Shown here: piece after piece, positions 25,107 through 35,804 of the stretch
Position numbering within the stretch: the first letter of the stretch is position 1
How the letters are laid out: every line of letters starts with the position of its first letter
Assembly (NCBI GenBank): GCA_013368445.1
Contig: JAACJO010000014.1
Coordinates: forward strand, 496,001 to 560,000
Length of the DNA stretch: 64,000 nucleotides
Direction of reading: 5' to 3'
From: Leucocoprinus leucothites
Lineage: Eukaryota > Basidiomycota > Agaricomycetes > Agaricales > Agaricaceae
Made by a program: the position numbers and the translations under genes
The notes under the pieces: model-generated
Databases searched by the model: none
What the model was told of the DNA's origin: nothing
What the model saw: the letters and a program-made list of their open reading frames with translations, nothing else

Positions 25107-26097
25107 ATGGGTTCCAATGGGATGGATAAAACCGCTAGCATTTTGTCTCAGCAAGTACTATTTGATTATATGCCCCCAGCCCGTGTGTGATAGTTCTTAC
25201 AGGGAAACCCCAATTGAACGTCACAACACTTTCTACTTCAAAGACGACCCGATGGTAATTTTCCTCGTGAGTTTGACCGGTCGCCCATGGATGTCAAATC
25301 CTGTTCCGAATGTCAATACATATCTTGTTCAGGTAGAGAATCGACTCTTCAAAGTCCATCGCTACCATTTGATCCAGGAGTCGAAGGTCTTCCATGACAT
25401 GTTCTCTGTCCCAACCGAAGGAGCGGAGGTCGAGGGCATGAACGATGACCGGCCTATTCGCCTTCCAGACGTGACGGTGAAAGAGTTTGAATTACTGTTG
25501 AATCATCTTTACAACTTGTTAGTGCAATCTAAGCTTTATCTCCCGTGGTGCCAACAGTGGCTAATAGATGATCTCACGTGCAGTAGACCATGCTCTGGCA
25601 ACGACAACGCGAGGATTAAGGCGAATCAAGAAGATAATCTAAGTCTTCTTGGCATAGCGCATCGCTTTGTTTTCGATGGTATATTTCAGCTGATAGTCAA
25701 AGAGTTAGAGCCTGTCACGGTTCCTCTCATCACGAGGATTCGTCTTGGGCAAAAGTATGAATTGGAAGAGTGGCTGGTTTCTGCGTATGAAACGCTGCTT
25801 GCTCGCCATGAATCTTTGAACCTGGATGAAGCAGCTGCCCTGGGTCCGGACAGAGTGATTTGCTTCATCAAGGCCAGAGACTACATACACCGCGAGCGCC
25901 TGGAGATTGCACAGGAGGAATTGCGACAAGAAAGGGACCGCGTCGAGCACCTAGAGCGGCGACCAAAATCAAGAAAGAGAGTGGACAATTTTGGTGACTT
26001 AAGTTGGGGGTTCTCGGACCCAAAGGGCGACCACCCTGTGGCTTCAATTCGGATGCCAACAACCACGGCAGCAGTGACAAGGATGTTCTTCCGTTGA
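25107..26097 (+). CDS. BTB/POZ domain protein b
   Basis: Second BTB gene of unit 1. Four exons (25107-25150, 25203-25266, 25333-25517, 25584-26097) give 268 residues. BTB core: RHNTFYFKDDPMVIFL, then VENRLFKVHRYHLIQESKVF and VKEFELLLNHLYN; the helical C-terminal part contains LLGIAHRFVFDGIFQL and ends in a basic, charged coil. The first intron again starts GCAAGT (GC-AG) at 25151. The corresponding intron of BTB-c at 33096 starts GTAAGT. This gene is the direct counterpart of BTB-c. Confidence 0.85.
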
Positions 26098-26330
26098 CAT
26101 GCTTTAACATTCATGTAGTACATTTTGATTTATCCTGTCCACGTATGAGACCAAAGCCAACATCTTCCATCTACAGTGCAGTCCGGGTGATTCTCAGAGA
26201 ATAAGGTCGAAATCGAAGTGCGGATCGATTTCACTGGGACAAAGCGAACGTTCGCATCTCATGCACGACAGAAGAAGAGGCGATATTTCCTTTCGAATTT
26301 ATCTCTAGACTACATATACTACAGCTTTGC

Positions 26331-26445
26331 GCACCAATCTAGAATCCGCCGACCAACTCTATCTACCAATCCATCGTAGTCTAAGTTCTGTCCCGGATGA
26401 AAAGACCGCAATGCGCGGCAGCTTCATCGTCTACCCCACCAATAA
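26331..26445 (-). pseudogene. Truncated 3' end of the alpha/beta-hydrolase gene
   Basis: This stretch matches 34305-34420, the 3' part of the last exon of the complete hydrolase gene, with a few substitutions and a one-base deletion in a CCCC run. The rest of the gene is missing. It marks the right edge of duplication unit 1. Confidence 0.88.
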
Positions 26446-26463
26446 GGGGATTAGGGTTATAAC
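26446..26463. other. Duplication breakpoint filler
   Basis: Eighteen bases match neither parent sequence. On the left, hydrolase homology ends after AATAA (26445). On the right, Trs65 homology starts at CCTCAA (26464), at the exon 5 boundary. The filler contains TTAGGGTTA and completes the perfect palindrome AGGGTTATAACCCT (26453-26466). Confidence 0.8.
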
Positions 26464-28864
26464 CCTCAAATTAATCGAGTGCCCAGACTCGATATCCGTC
26501 AATGTCAGAGCTTTGATTGAATGCACACCAGGCGACACGGCGAGGAACTCCATTCGTACAGATTGACACGCAGATGGTAGTAGCGGCCTAGAAAATTAAT
26601 CAGAACCCAACCCAACAATTCAAACAAACAAAGAAATCAGCTACAACACTCACCCAATACGCACTCGACCCTCCATAGGCATAATTCCCGGATATCCCAT
26701 CTTCCTCGCCGTCCCAGCACTTCCATCTACTCCCCCGCTTTCATCAGCAACACCGGCACCGCCTTTCCTTCTTCGTCGGCGTTCCACGTAACTAATCTTG
26801 AATCGACGTGTTCGCTCGGATTTGCCAAAGACGAAAATGTCGAGAGTGAATGAATGGAGGGGGTATATCTTTCTTACTCCAAGTTCTGGTTGTGATCCTG
26901 TGGATCCTTGATCGGAGGTTTCGTCTGCCTCTGACGATGATGGCGATGATGAAGGGGCGGAAGTAGAGTCTGTTTCTTCCTCTTGTTTGTCGTCTTCGTC
27001 GTCTACTGCTGCAAACGCCTTCTTATGTCGCCCAACGCCACCACGCTTAATAACATTCAACAACCCAACTGAAACCACGACCGCGTCTCCACCATCCAAA
27101 TTCTCCACCACCGTCCCCCGCTCATTACCAGCCGAACCATGTCCAGCACTATATTGAAGCTGTTGTTGCTGTAGTTGAGCATGAGGATGCGGAACAGGTG
27201 TATTAGGTGGCTCTCCCATCCCCACTCCTCTCCCTCTCCTAGCCTCCAAACTCGGACCAACAACACCCCCACTCATTTGCGAAACCACAGGTGCATGCGA
27301 CATCGGCGTAGGCGGGACATTGCTCGATCTAGGTGGAAACGCCGGGTACGCAGGTGTCACAGGGTAGGTGTATTAAGTATAGGTGGTGCATGTGTACGTG
27401 AGGGAGGTAGTCCGGTATAAGAGTATGGTCTTTCATGAGGATGATGTTGTTGTAGTTGGTCGAGTTGTAGTTGGTCGAGTTGTAGTTGATGAGGTGGTGT
27501 GCTGTAGGTGGTAGGTGAACGTGCGTGGGGGTATTGGGGGGCCACTTGTGCGAGTAAGGACATTCTGGATGGCTGAGCGCTCATTGGAACGGCTGACATT
27601 CGAGGAGTTGAGGATTTGAGTATCCGACCATCCATTAGCTGGCCACCTTTAGCCACATCGGAAACGGTTGCCGTTGGTGTTGTTGAAGAGAATAAGTTGG
27701 CAGTAGTTGGACTAGGCTTGGAGGTTTGTAGCCCGAATACAGGGAATGGGGATGGTAGCTCGGGTAGAACGCTTGGATAAGCTGTGGATGGATCTGACGG
27801 ATCTGGGTTATGTAGGTTTCGTGGTTAATGTGATGCTAAGTCGAGAACGCAGTTCCATTTTGATGAGAATGTGCGCGTTGGGTAGATCATCGTTGTGGAA
27901 TTAGGAGCTTTAACGTACGGTTTCCCGTGGATATTGATGGACACCGCACGTTGAAGGTCGGTGTGCGTTGTATTGACAGTTTTGCGAGCGAATGAGAACG
28001 CGTCGAGCCCTTCGGGTGAGCGAAGGAACGTGACTGCGTATAATAAATTATACTGAGCCGACTGTGCGATTCTGAGCGGGAAGACGCCGTCTTGAGCGGT
28101 AAAACTCAAGCGTCCCCAAGTGATCAACGTCGCCTTGGCTTCATCGCCACTAATGGCAACATCGACCTTCTCTACTTCGAAGCCGATACCATTTCCAGAC
28201 TCTCCAGAATTCTCAATCTCCACACATAACACAACTGTTCGCTCTTCGTTACCAGACGCCATTTTATCGTGCTCTTCTTGCGACGCATCTAACACGACAC
28301 TAGGGACAAATACAGTTTGCATGCAAACACGGAAACCAGATACGGTTTGAAGTGTTTTGCGGAATGATTTTCGGAGAGTGGATTGGGCTCTGCCGAGTGC
28401 CGCGGATGCAGGCGAAGGGGATGGTGCTCCCGGGGAGGGGAGGCTAACGGGAGGTAAGGAGAATAGCTTTTGGTGAGTGGCGGGAGTGAAAGTCGGGCAG
28501 CCTCCGGTGTTTCCACGGATGTCGGGACAGACGAGATGTAGCTAGCTTCCAGAGATACTTGGACATGAGCCAAGAATGTTATCAAAGACACTGGCGGATG
28601 CGAAGGGTCCGCCGGTTCATATGGAGTAGGATGTTCTACTCAGAGAGTAAGAAGGGATTTGTAACTGTTCATCTGATGTTGGTCAATGAGCCGCTAGTGC
28701 AACAAGGTGAATAGCGTACCGAAGAAGGCTTGTTTTCGTTCTTGTAAATTGGAGGTGAGAGTTTCTAGCCATTCATCTGGAGGACCTGTTGGAGGAAACT
28801 CGACAGAGGTGTCAGGGACTGAAAGGGAAAGGACTGAAGTGGAAAAGAGGTGTTCCAGCGACAT
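26464..28864 (-). pseudogene. Decayed second copy of TRS65
   Basis: Copy of the gene at 17165-20226 with several independent lesions. The last coding exon (encoding SVMDIVVHKPDD) is absent because the breakpoint falls at the exon 5/intron 5 edge. A base is lost from a G run near 27365, shifting frame in the linker. A CAA codon has become TAA at about 27824-27826. An internal deletion near 28480 fuses exon 4 directly to exon 2, removing exon 3 and about 650 bp. A one-base insertion lies near 28659. The start ATG at 28862-28864 is still present. No full-length product is possible. Confidence 0.93.
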
Positions 28865-29253
28865 TAATTACCGCGAGCAAGTGATGATCGTCGCGGTCAC
28901 TTTCAAGGCGTTGTTTGGCAAGCCAATTAGGACCAAATGATATCATCAACTTGATCAAACCACCAGCTTCTTTTGAACCTCGCTTAAAGTTATAGCCTTC
29001 TTATTGCTTCTCTGGAATGGATCCAGACAAAAGCTGCAATTTCTATCCCACAAGTTCACCTACTCTTCAATATAGGAGGTTACTAAATCCTCCGTGATAA
29101 TCAGGAAGCCACCCAACCCTTGATTAAATCCGCTTCATCACATGTACTTCCCATGGCGTCTGTCGAGTTTCTGTTCTCTTTTGGCCGGCCCGCCTGTAGT
29201 TAAGCTTAGCGGCTTAAATGCTGGGCTTGTTCGTCCTCCCACAGTATTGGACC
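28865..29253. promoter_or_regulatory. Duplicated upstream region of GH31 copy 2
   Basis: Close copy of 20227-20609, with small changes. In unit 2 it presumably drives only GH31, since the divergent Trs65 copy is dead. Confidence 0.55.
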
Positions 29254-32200
29254 ATGCTTCTCCGAAATTTTGCATTGCGCCTACTCGCGCTCCCAATTTC
29301 GATCAGCCTCGCTGCTGATTACTTCCAGCCAAACGCGACAGGTATCAAGCTCCAGAATGGTTTCGAGCGTGTTTACATACAGGTCAGCCAGTTCGTTCGT
29401 ATCTGCTTACTTGTCGCTGAAGGTACAAAGCCTTTTGGAAACCACGGCTTCCGCATTCGCGCGACAATTCTTCGTGATCCAACAGGCAATGAACCTTCCG
29501 CTTTCCTAGATCCACCTCTCGAAGGTCCCAGTTCAAAGGGAATTGAGCATTCCATCAATGCCCCTTTCATGGGAAACGGAACCATTCGCAATGGAGACCT
29601 CGTGGTAGACGTTCTTTTTGGCGTGACCTCTTTCTACCGAGTTGAACCCAACGGCACCCGAACACTCCTCACTGATGAGTTCAGGGACACCAAAGCACCC
29701 TACGCGCGAAACTATGTACAGAACATTGTTGGCAATGCATACCAGGCGCAGTTCTCGTTCTCAGCTGATCCTGATGAGATGTTCTTTGGCACTGGGCAGC
29801 ACGCCTGTTGCAAGGACCACTCCGTGAACAAAAAGGGGCAGGTTGTCGACCTATTCAACTACAACTCGCACGTCCCTTTACCTGTGTGGATGTCTAACAA
29901 GGTCTGTATTTGACCTCCATCGGTAGTAATGTATTCTAATTCCACTCACTTCAGGGGTACTTGATGTTCGTCAACTATCCGGGTAGTGGTCGCATCGGTA
30001 AGGGAACGCAGGGCTTGCTGGGTGCTATTTATGAGCTCACAGAGGACTTGCAGAATTTGATCGCCTCAAGACGCGCTTTGTTGCTGACGAGACTACTGTA
30101 TTTGACTACTACATGTAAGTTTTGCTGTCTGGTTACTACAAAGCTTGGATAAACTTCATCCTCGATTGACAGAACCGCTGCACCTGTCGGAGACTACGAC
30201 GCGCTACAGCAACAATTCACCAGCGTAACCGGTAAGGTTTTACCAACCTCTTCACGAAGGACAATCTGTTCACTCCCGAACCATAGGTCGTCAGCCCACA
30301 CCACCGGACTTCATCCTCGGCTACCAACAATCCAAACTTCGCTACTACAACCAAACTCAAATTACCACTCTCGCACAAAGGTTCCACGACGAGCAAGTAC
30401 CCGTATCACTCATCGTCGTCGATTTCTTCGCATGGAAGTTCCAAGGCGACTGGTAAGCCCACCCTCATCCTCACCCTTCCGTAACAGCGGACTCTAATAC
30501 GCGCACCTGTGATACAGGTCCTTTGATTCTTCTGTCTGGCCCGATCCTGCAGCGATGGCGGCCGAAGTCAAGAGGCTCACTGGAGCAGAGATGATGGTTT
30601 CCTTGTGGCCTAGCGTCGAGGATCTATCTGTCAATTATATTGCTCTGCAAGAACAGGGGCTATTGGCAATTGAGAGGGCTGGAACTGGTATTACGGATTC
30701 GTTTGCAGGCGTCTACACCCGACTGAGTAAGTGAGCTCCGGAGTACTTAATATCTGCGTTGACTAACTTGGGATTCCAGTTGATTCAACAAACCCCGCTG
30801 CGAGAGAGTTCTTATGTACGTTATCCTTGAGTTTGTCCAAGCATCCCACTCATAATGAACACACAGGGAGACGACTGAACGAAAGTTACTTCTCTAAAGG
30901 GATTCACAACTTCTGGATTGACCAAGCAGACGGTTTGTCTTGAATATACCTGCTTTTTTTCCTCATGGCTGACTGACACCTCTCCACAGGCGGTAGTCTC
31001 GGCGAATCCTTTGTCAACAACGGTCAAAACCCCCTCATAACCATCCCTTACCCCCGTCCTTTCACGCAGTACTTCCTCGGCACCCAGGAAGGCACCGGAA
31101 AAATGTACCCGTGGCTCCATCAACAGGCCATCGAAGAGGGATTCAACAACCTCACCGAAAGAAATCCCTCATCAACTTCATGTGAACATATGTCTCTTAC
31201 GAGAAGTACATTTGTTGGAGGACAGAGATTCTGCTCGTACATGTGGAGTGGAGATACGGACTCGAGATTTGATGTGCTGTTGCAACAGATTACGACTGGT
31301 GTGTCGGTTGCTGCGTCAGGGATTTCATCTTGGACGTTGGATATTGGTGGATTTGCGGGGCTGAATATTGATACGGATGAGGTGCGTGGGTCTTTTGTTC
31401 AGCTGGAGTGTGTGCTGGGAGGAGATTATGTTGATGTGTGACCTAGGGTAAAGAATTATTCGTGAGATGGTTTGGGATGGGCGTCTTCCTTCCATACGTG
31501 AGTTCATGCAAAGATTCCCGGACGGTCTATCCCGACTCTAAACTTGACCTATAGACTCGAGTTCATGGGTACGATGACTTCACTTAGAAACTCCTTCCGC
31601 GATTCTCAACAACTGTCTACAGGACACGCAGCTGCAATATTCCTAGAATGTCTAATCTTCCAGAGGCCAACGATTGTCCAAATGAAGTATGTTCTTCTCA
31701 GCCTCCATCCCAACACCTTATTCAACGACTTCATGTTATACAGCCATGGGCGTATGGGCCGGAGAACTTTGTTATTCTGAAAAAGGTTTCCCTTCCCCCC
31801 CTTCTACAGCTCCTCGTATTCTCATACTGATAATGTACTTGAATAATAGTACATCGCACTCCGATACCAACTCATACCCTATGTCAAGAAACTCTTCCAA
31901 AACCTGCAAAAGACCGGCAGTGTCATTATGCGCGGGCTATACTACGACTTTTCACTTACAGACGAATTCGTGAGAAATGCGACGCGGGCGAACGATCCAG
32001 CTGTTATTCATCAATTCATGTTCGGTGCGTACTATTCTATTTTTGTTTGTGAGTCAGTGACAGACGGTCAATAATTGAATGACGGGCGCATGTCTTGGCT
32101 TGTTTAGGTCCAAGGTTGCTTGTTGCCCCAGTCGGAGAGCTCGGAGTGGAAACCAAAGATGTTTATTTGCCCAGGTTGGGTAAGGGACAAAGCGGCATGA

Positions 32201-32396
32201 CCTGGAAGCACTGGTCCGTCTACTTTCTGCTCCTTGCGTATGCGATCGTGGTGTCCTGACGAAATCCTGGTGATATAGGTGGACGGATAAGGATTTTGGG
32301 AACGGAGGGAAGACTGTCACTGTCGATGCTCCCCTGGATCAAATTCCTGTTTTCTATTTGGGAACCAAGGAGGATATCTTGAGTGGGAATATTTGA
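29254..32396 (+). CDS. GH31 glycosidase copy 2 (intact)
   Basis: Secreted GH31 glycosidase, likely alpha-xylosidase or alpha-glucosidase acting on plant or fungal oligosaccharides outside the cell. Seventeen exons (29254-29382, 29431-29901, 29955-29997, 30054-30114, 30173-30231, 30287-30452, 30518-30726, 30780-30815, 30867-30932, 30990-31385, 31454-31497, 31555-31568, 31623-31686, 31744-31785, 31850-32024, 32108-32213, 32279-32396) sum to 2199 nt, 732 residues. An N-terminal signal peptide is visible. Catalytic motifs: FFAWKFQGDW, NFWIDQADGGS (nucleophile Asp), WSGDTDSRF (acid/base Asp), LDIGGF, and MRGLYYDF near the C-terminal part. All donors are GT. The 48-nt first intron is in frame without a stop, so retaining it would insert 16 residues. 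Exon 12 is only 14 nt. Substrate cannot be told from sequence. Confidence 0.92.
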
Positions 32397-33051
32397 TCGC
32401 CTCGAAAGTGCTGCGATGACTAGTGTCCAAGTGTGTCTGGTCTAATACTCGTTGTCCGCAATCGTTCATTTGAAGTCGTATTTATGCATCTCGGACGTAT
32501 CGATTTTTCTCTGGTTTTCGAGCAGGATCCGTAAACCGATGCAACGTGCCGGGGGGGGGGGGACGTCCGTCAACTGATGACTTGTTGATCATCGATGATC
32601 GATGAGGGCCAATGTGGTCTTTTGTTTCTTGATCATTTCAGATAAACTCAGAACGCATGCGCAACTCGCTGCTTCCTTCGCTCATGGGGCCTCCCAAGCC
32701 TCTCTGAGCGGCTAACGTATGGGCTTTGTGTGTCATGTTGAGGGCCGAAGCGCTGAGAAAGTGTTGCTCAAGGAAATTTTAATGACCTCTCTGAGTAAGT
32801 CATTCACCTTACATCAAAGATTTGTGCAGCGAGGTGCCTCTAGAAGCCTGCCTCATTGAAACAGAAACGGTGCTTCTTACGTCGAAGTCAACGCGAGAAC
32901 CACGGCACAGCATCCTGTGTGAGGAGGAACCAGACGAGTTCTCCTCCCCGAGTCTAGAGTCCGTAATAGCCTCAGAAGCAGTCATGGACATATATAAACA
33001 CCTACAGTGTCCCTCGCTCTACATACACCTCTGAAATTTATCTTCTCCATA
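32397..33051. other. Spacer between GH31 copy 2 and BTB-c
   Basis: The first part shows no similarity to unit 1 and takes the place of BTB-a. From about 32870 the sequence resembles 24960-25106, the flank of BTB-b. It includes a run of 12 G. Confidence 0.6.
32551..32562 (+). repeat. Poly-G tract (12 G)
   Basis: Uninterrupted run of 12 G in non-coding DNA, close to where unit 1 and unit 2 diverge. Confidence 0.9.
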
Positions 33052-34114
33052 ATGGATTCCGATGGGATGGACAAACCTGCCAGCATTTTGTCCGAGTAAG
33101 TATTTGTCGGCTAATGATTATACGTCTGCGGCCTGGGTGTGATATTATTCGTAGGGAAGTCCCAAAAGAACGTCATAGCACTTTCTACTTCAAAGACGAT
33201 CTGATGGTGATTTTTCTTGTGAGTTTGATTGGTCGTTCATGGCCGTTAATCTCTGTTCCAAATCTGAATGGGTACCCCGTTCAGGTCGAGAACCAACTCT
33301 TTAAAGTACATCGCCATTATTTGATCCAGGATTCGAAGGTTTTCCGCGATATGTTCTCTGTACCACCCGTTGAAGGAGCGGAGGTAGAGGGTATGAGCGG
33401 TGACGGGCCCATCTACCTTCCGGACGTGAGCGTGAAAGAGTTTGAATTATTGTTGAATCATTTTTACAAGATGTGGGTGCAACCTTACTAGTAGCCTCAT
33501 CCTCCGTGGCGATTGCTAACAAAAAGCCATAAAGTATGCGGGGCGAACCATGCTCCGACACCAACAAATCGGGTATTATGGCTCCGCTGCCGCAAGAGGA
33601 AAAATTAAGCCTTCTTGGCATAGCGCATCGCTTTGTTTTCGATGGTATATTTCAGCTGATGGTCAAAGAGTTAGAACCTGGCAAGATTCCTCTCATCACG
33701 AGGATTCGTCTTGGGGAGAAGTACGGATTGCAAGGGTGGCTGTTTTCTGCATATGAAACACTGCTTAATCGCCACGAGTCTTTGGGCCTGGATGAAGCAG
33801 CTGCCCTGGGCCCGGATAGGGTGATTTGCTTCATCAAGGCCAGAGACTACATACATCGCGAGCGCTTGGAGACTGCGCAGGCGGACTTGCAACATGAAAG
33901 GAATCGTGTCAAATCTAGAGCAGCGAATAAATCTAGAGAGACATCATTGGTTCGGGGTGCCCACAACAAGTACTCGGGTACCAACAACCACGGCAGCGGT
34001 GGCGAGAATGTTCTTCGGTTGACAGGTGCCATTATCATTCGTGTAGTATATTTTGTTCTGTTCATATACGAAACAAACGTCTTCTGTGAAAACGCAACAC
34101 GGGTGATTCTATAA
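33052..34114 (+). CDS. BTB/POZ domain protein c
   Basis: Unit-2 counterpart of BTB-b. Four exons (33052-33095, 33155-33218, 33285-33472, 33535-34114) sum to 876 nt, 291 residues. BTB core: RHSTFYFKDDLMVIFL, then VENQLFKVHRHYLIQDSKVF and VKEFELLLNHFYK, followed by the shared helices (LLGIAHRFVFDGIFQLMVKE). All introns are GT-AG. The C-terminus differs from BTB-b: small indels put the last 60 or so residues in another frame, giving a hydrophobic stretch (IIIRVVYFVLFIYE) and a later stop, so the tail may not be meaningful. Confidence 0.82.
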
Positions 34115-34286
34115 GAAACAAGGTCAAATCACAAGGTAAATGGCTCGATAACGAGATGCGATGGACGGTTTTGACTTGGGGCTACCGAAACTGAGGACTC
34201 CGACGTGTGGTATCACCGGGACCGACCGTAAGTCTGATTCTCCTTCAACTAATCAATAATATTGATGTCATGTCTTCGTATTACCC

Positions 34287-35804
34287 CTAGGTTTGCAGTC
34301 GCCCGCACCAATCTAGAATCCGCTGACCGACTCTGTCTACCAATCCATCGTAGTCTAAGTTCTGTCCCCGGATGAAAAGACCGCAATGCGCGGCAACTTC
34401 ATCGTCTACCCCACCAATAACAACTTTCTGCCAGTTCCCTTCACCGCCAAACTTTCTACCTAATCCGGTTGGTAAGATGATGAAATGTCGTCCACCTTTA
34501 ATCTTGCGTTCTTTCCCGTCTGGCTTGGTCTCATGTTTCTCGAGCTTTCCAATCTCCCTCATCCACTCCCGCTCAATGGAAGACGAAAAGGATTCACTTT
34601 TGGCAGGTGTTGCAACAATACCTGACTCCATCAGGCCCAAATCGTTGTAGGCAAGCTCCTCCTCCTTTCTCTTATCATCCTCGTGCTCTGGACGTCCACT
34701 TTCCGTCGATTTTGGGGGAGTCTGTGTCCAGTAATTGACCCACATACCATTTTGCCAACCGACCAAGCGGACATATCGTTCCTTTAGTCCTGTTGGATCG
34801 AACGTGGCCCCGCCGAACTGCAAACGCTCAACAACCCAGCGTTTTCCAGCTGATACGGGGTCATCGGAGTGTTTCTTCAGCCAACGAGCGAAGGGTCTAT
34901 CGGCCTGCTCAGAGGTGAAATCCAAAACTCGGTCAAAAAGCGGTGATGCAGATCGGAATGACGCTAAAGAACGCTTGGATGAACTTGCGGAAGAGGAGAA
35001 AGAGTGCACTGCTGAGAGGTACGATGAAGTGCCCGAACTAGTACGATCATAACTAGGCCTAACAGCTGAAGATATAGGGCGACCGTGAGTCGCATTGTCA
35101 GCAATCAGAGTTCACACTCACCGGCATCCCGTTTCACACTCTCCCAGTCGTCGGTGACCTTTCCAGGAACGACAGTGACATCTGGATGAGCGTTCATCTC
35201 GTTCTCCAGCTTCTCTTGTTCCTCTTTAGTGTTTTTTGGAAAGAGCGAAGCGATACCGCTTATTATAACGTGAGGGTGCATGCCAAGGTAAGGAGTGTCA
35301 AATGCGACTACGCCCACAATCCGACGAGGCTTTCCAGTCCTTTCATCTAGAGCGTTTGATGGATCCGTAGCTGCTTCAGCTGCGAGGAGCCCTCCCATGG
35401 AGTGTCCCAGTAGAATGACCGGGCCAGGTGGTTGCGTCTGCAGCCTAAATGGTCTAAGCTGTTAAGACTCATGGATTTAACTTGGATTATCAACCCACCA
35501 TTCCAGGAAGTTCTTAGTGGCATTCGAGAGTGGTTTGATGCTCTTATAAGTGGGGTAAAGGCTGGTCTGAACTTTGATATCTAATTGTGGAAGGATATGG
35601 TGTGCTAGATGGTTCTGCAAATCTAAGGGAAAGGACTGGTGCGCTTAGGACAACTTGATCAATGACTTGATGTTCCTGTCCCACCTGGAAAGTAGTATCA
35701 TTGCCTGTCAGGATACAGCATCAGTCTTGTGTGAGGTGGCCTAAGACGGCAGTCTCCCTACCTTGAAATCCATGGATATAGACCAGATGAACGAGCTGGG
35801 GCAT
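34287..35804 (-). CDS. Alpha/beta-hydrolase (DUF676/lipase-like)
   Basis: Serine hydrolase of the alpha/beta fold, probably an esterase or lipase. Five exons (35762-35804, 35685-35704, 35499-35635, 35122-35444, 34287-35065) sum to 1302 nt, 433 residues. The N-terminus has LVHLVYIHGFQGND (oxyanion loop HGF), then the nucleophile elbow LLGHSMGGLLAAEAA (GHSMG), then VVAFDTPYLGMHP. The last exon has LVDRVGQRILDWCGRL at the C-terminus and a central Ser-rich and charged region. Exon 2 is only 20 nt. There is no signal peptide. The 3' end of this gene was caught in the duplication and a 115-bp copy lies at 26331-26445. Confidence 0.87.

Larger units (their letters stand above)
17165..26445. repeat. 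Segmental duplication, unit 1
   Basis: First unit of a direct tandem duplication: Trs65, GH31, BTB-a, BTB-b and a hydrolase 3' fragment. Sequence from the last base of Trs65 exon 5 onward recurs from 26464 in the same order and orientation. GH31 exon lengths are identical in the two units, and long stretches differ only by scattered substitutions. Confidence 0.93.
26464..34420. repeat. Segmental duplication, unit 2
   Basis: Second unit: Trs65 pseudogene, GH31 copy 2, BTB-c and the 3' part of the hydrolase gene. It is shorter than unit 1 because of the internal Trs65 deletion and the lack of a BTB-a counterpart. Confidence 0.92.

Noticed and set aside
26455..26463. TTAGGGTTA as an interstitial telomere array
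   Set aside because: Only about one and a half units are present, too few to call a telomeric array; kept only as a description of the breakpoint filler.
32551..32562. G12 run as a G-quadruplex or regulatory site
   Set aside because: A single homopolymer run is more simply explained by slippage; no further G-tracts nearby.
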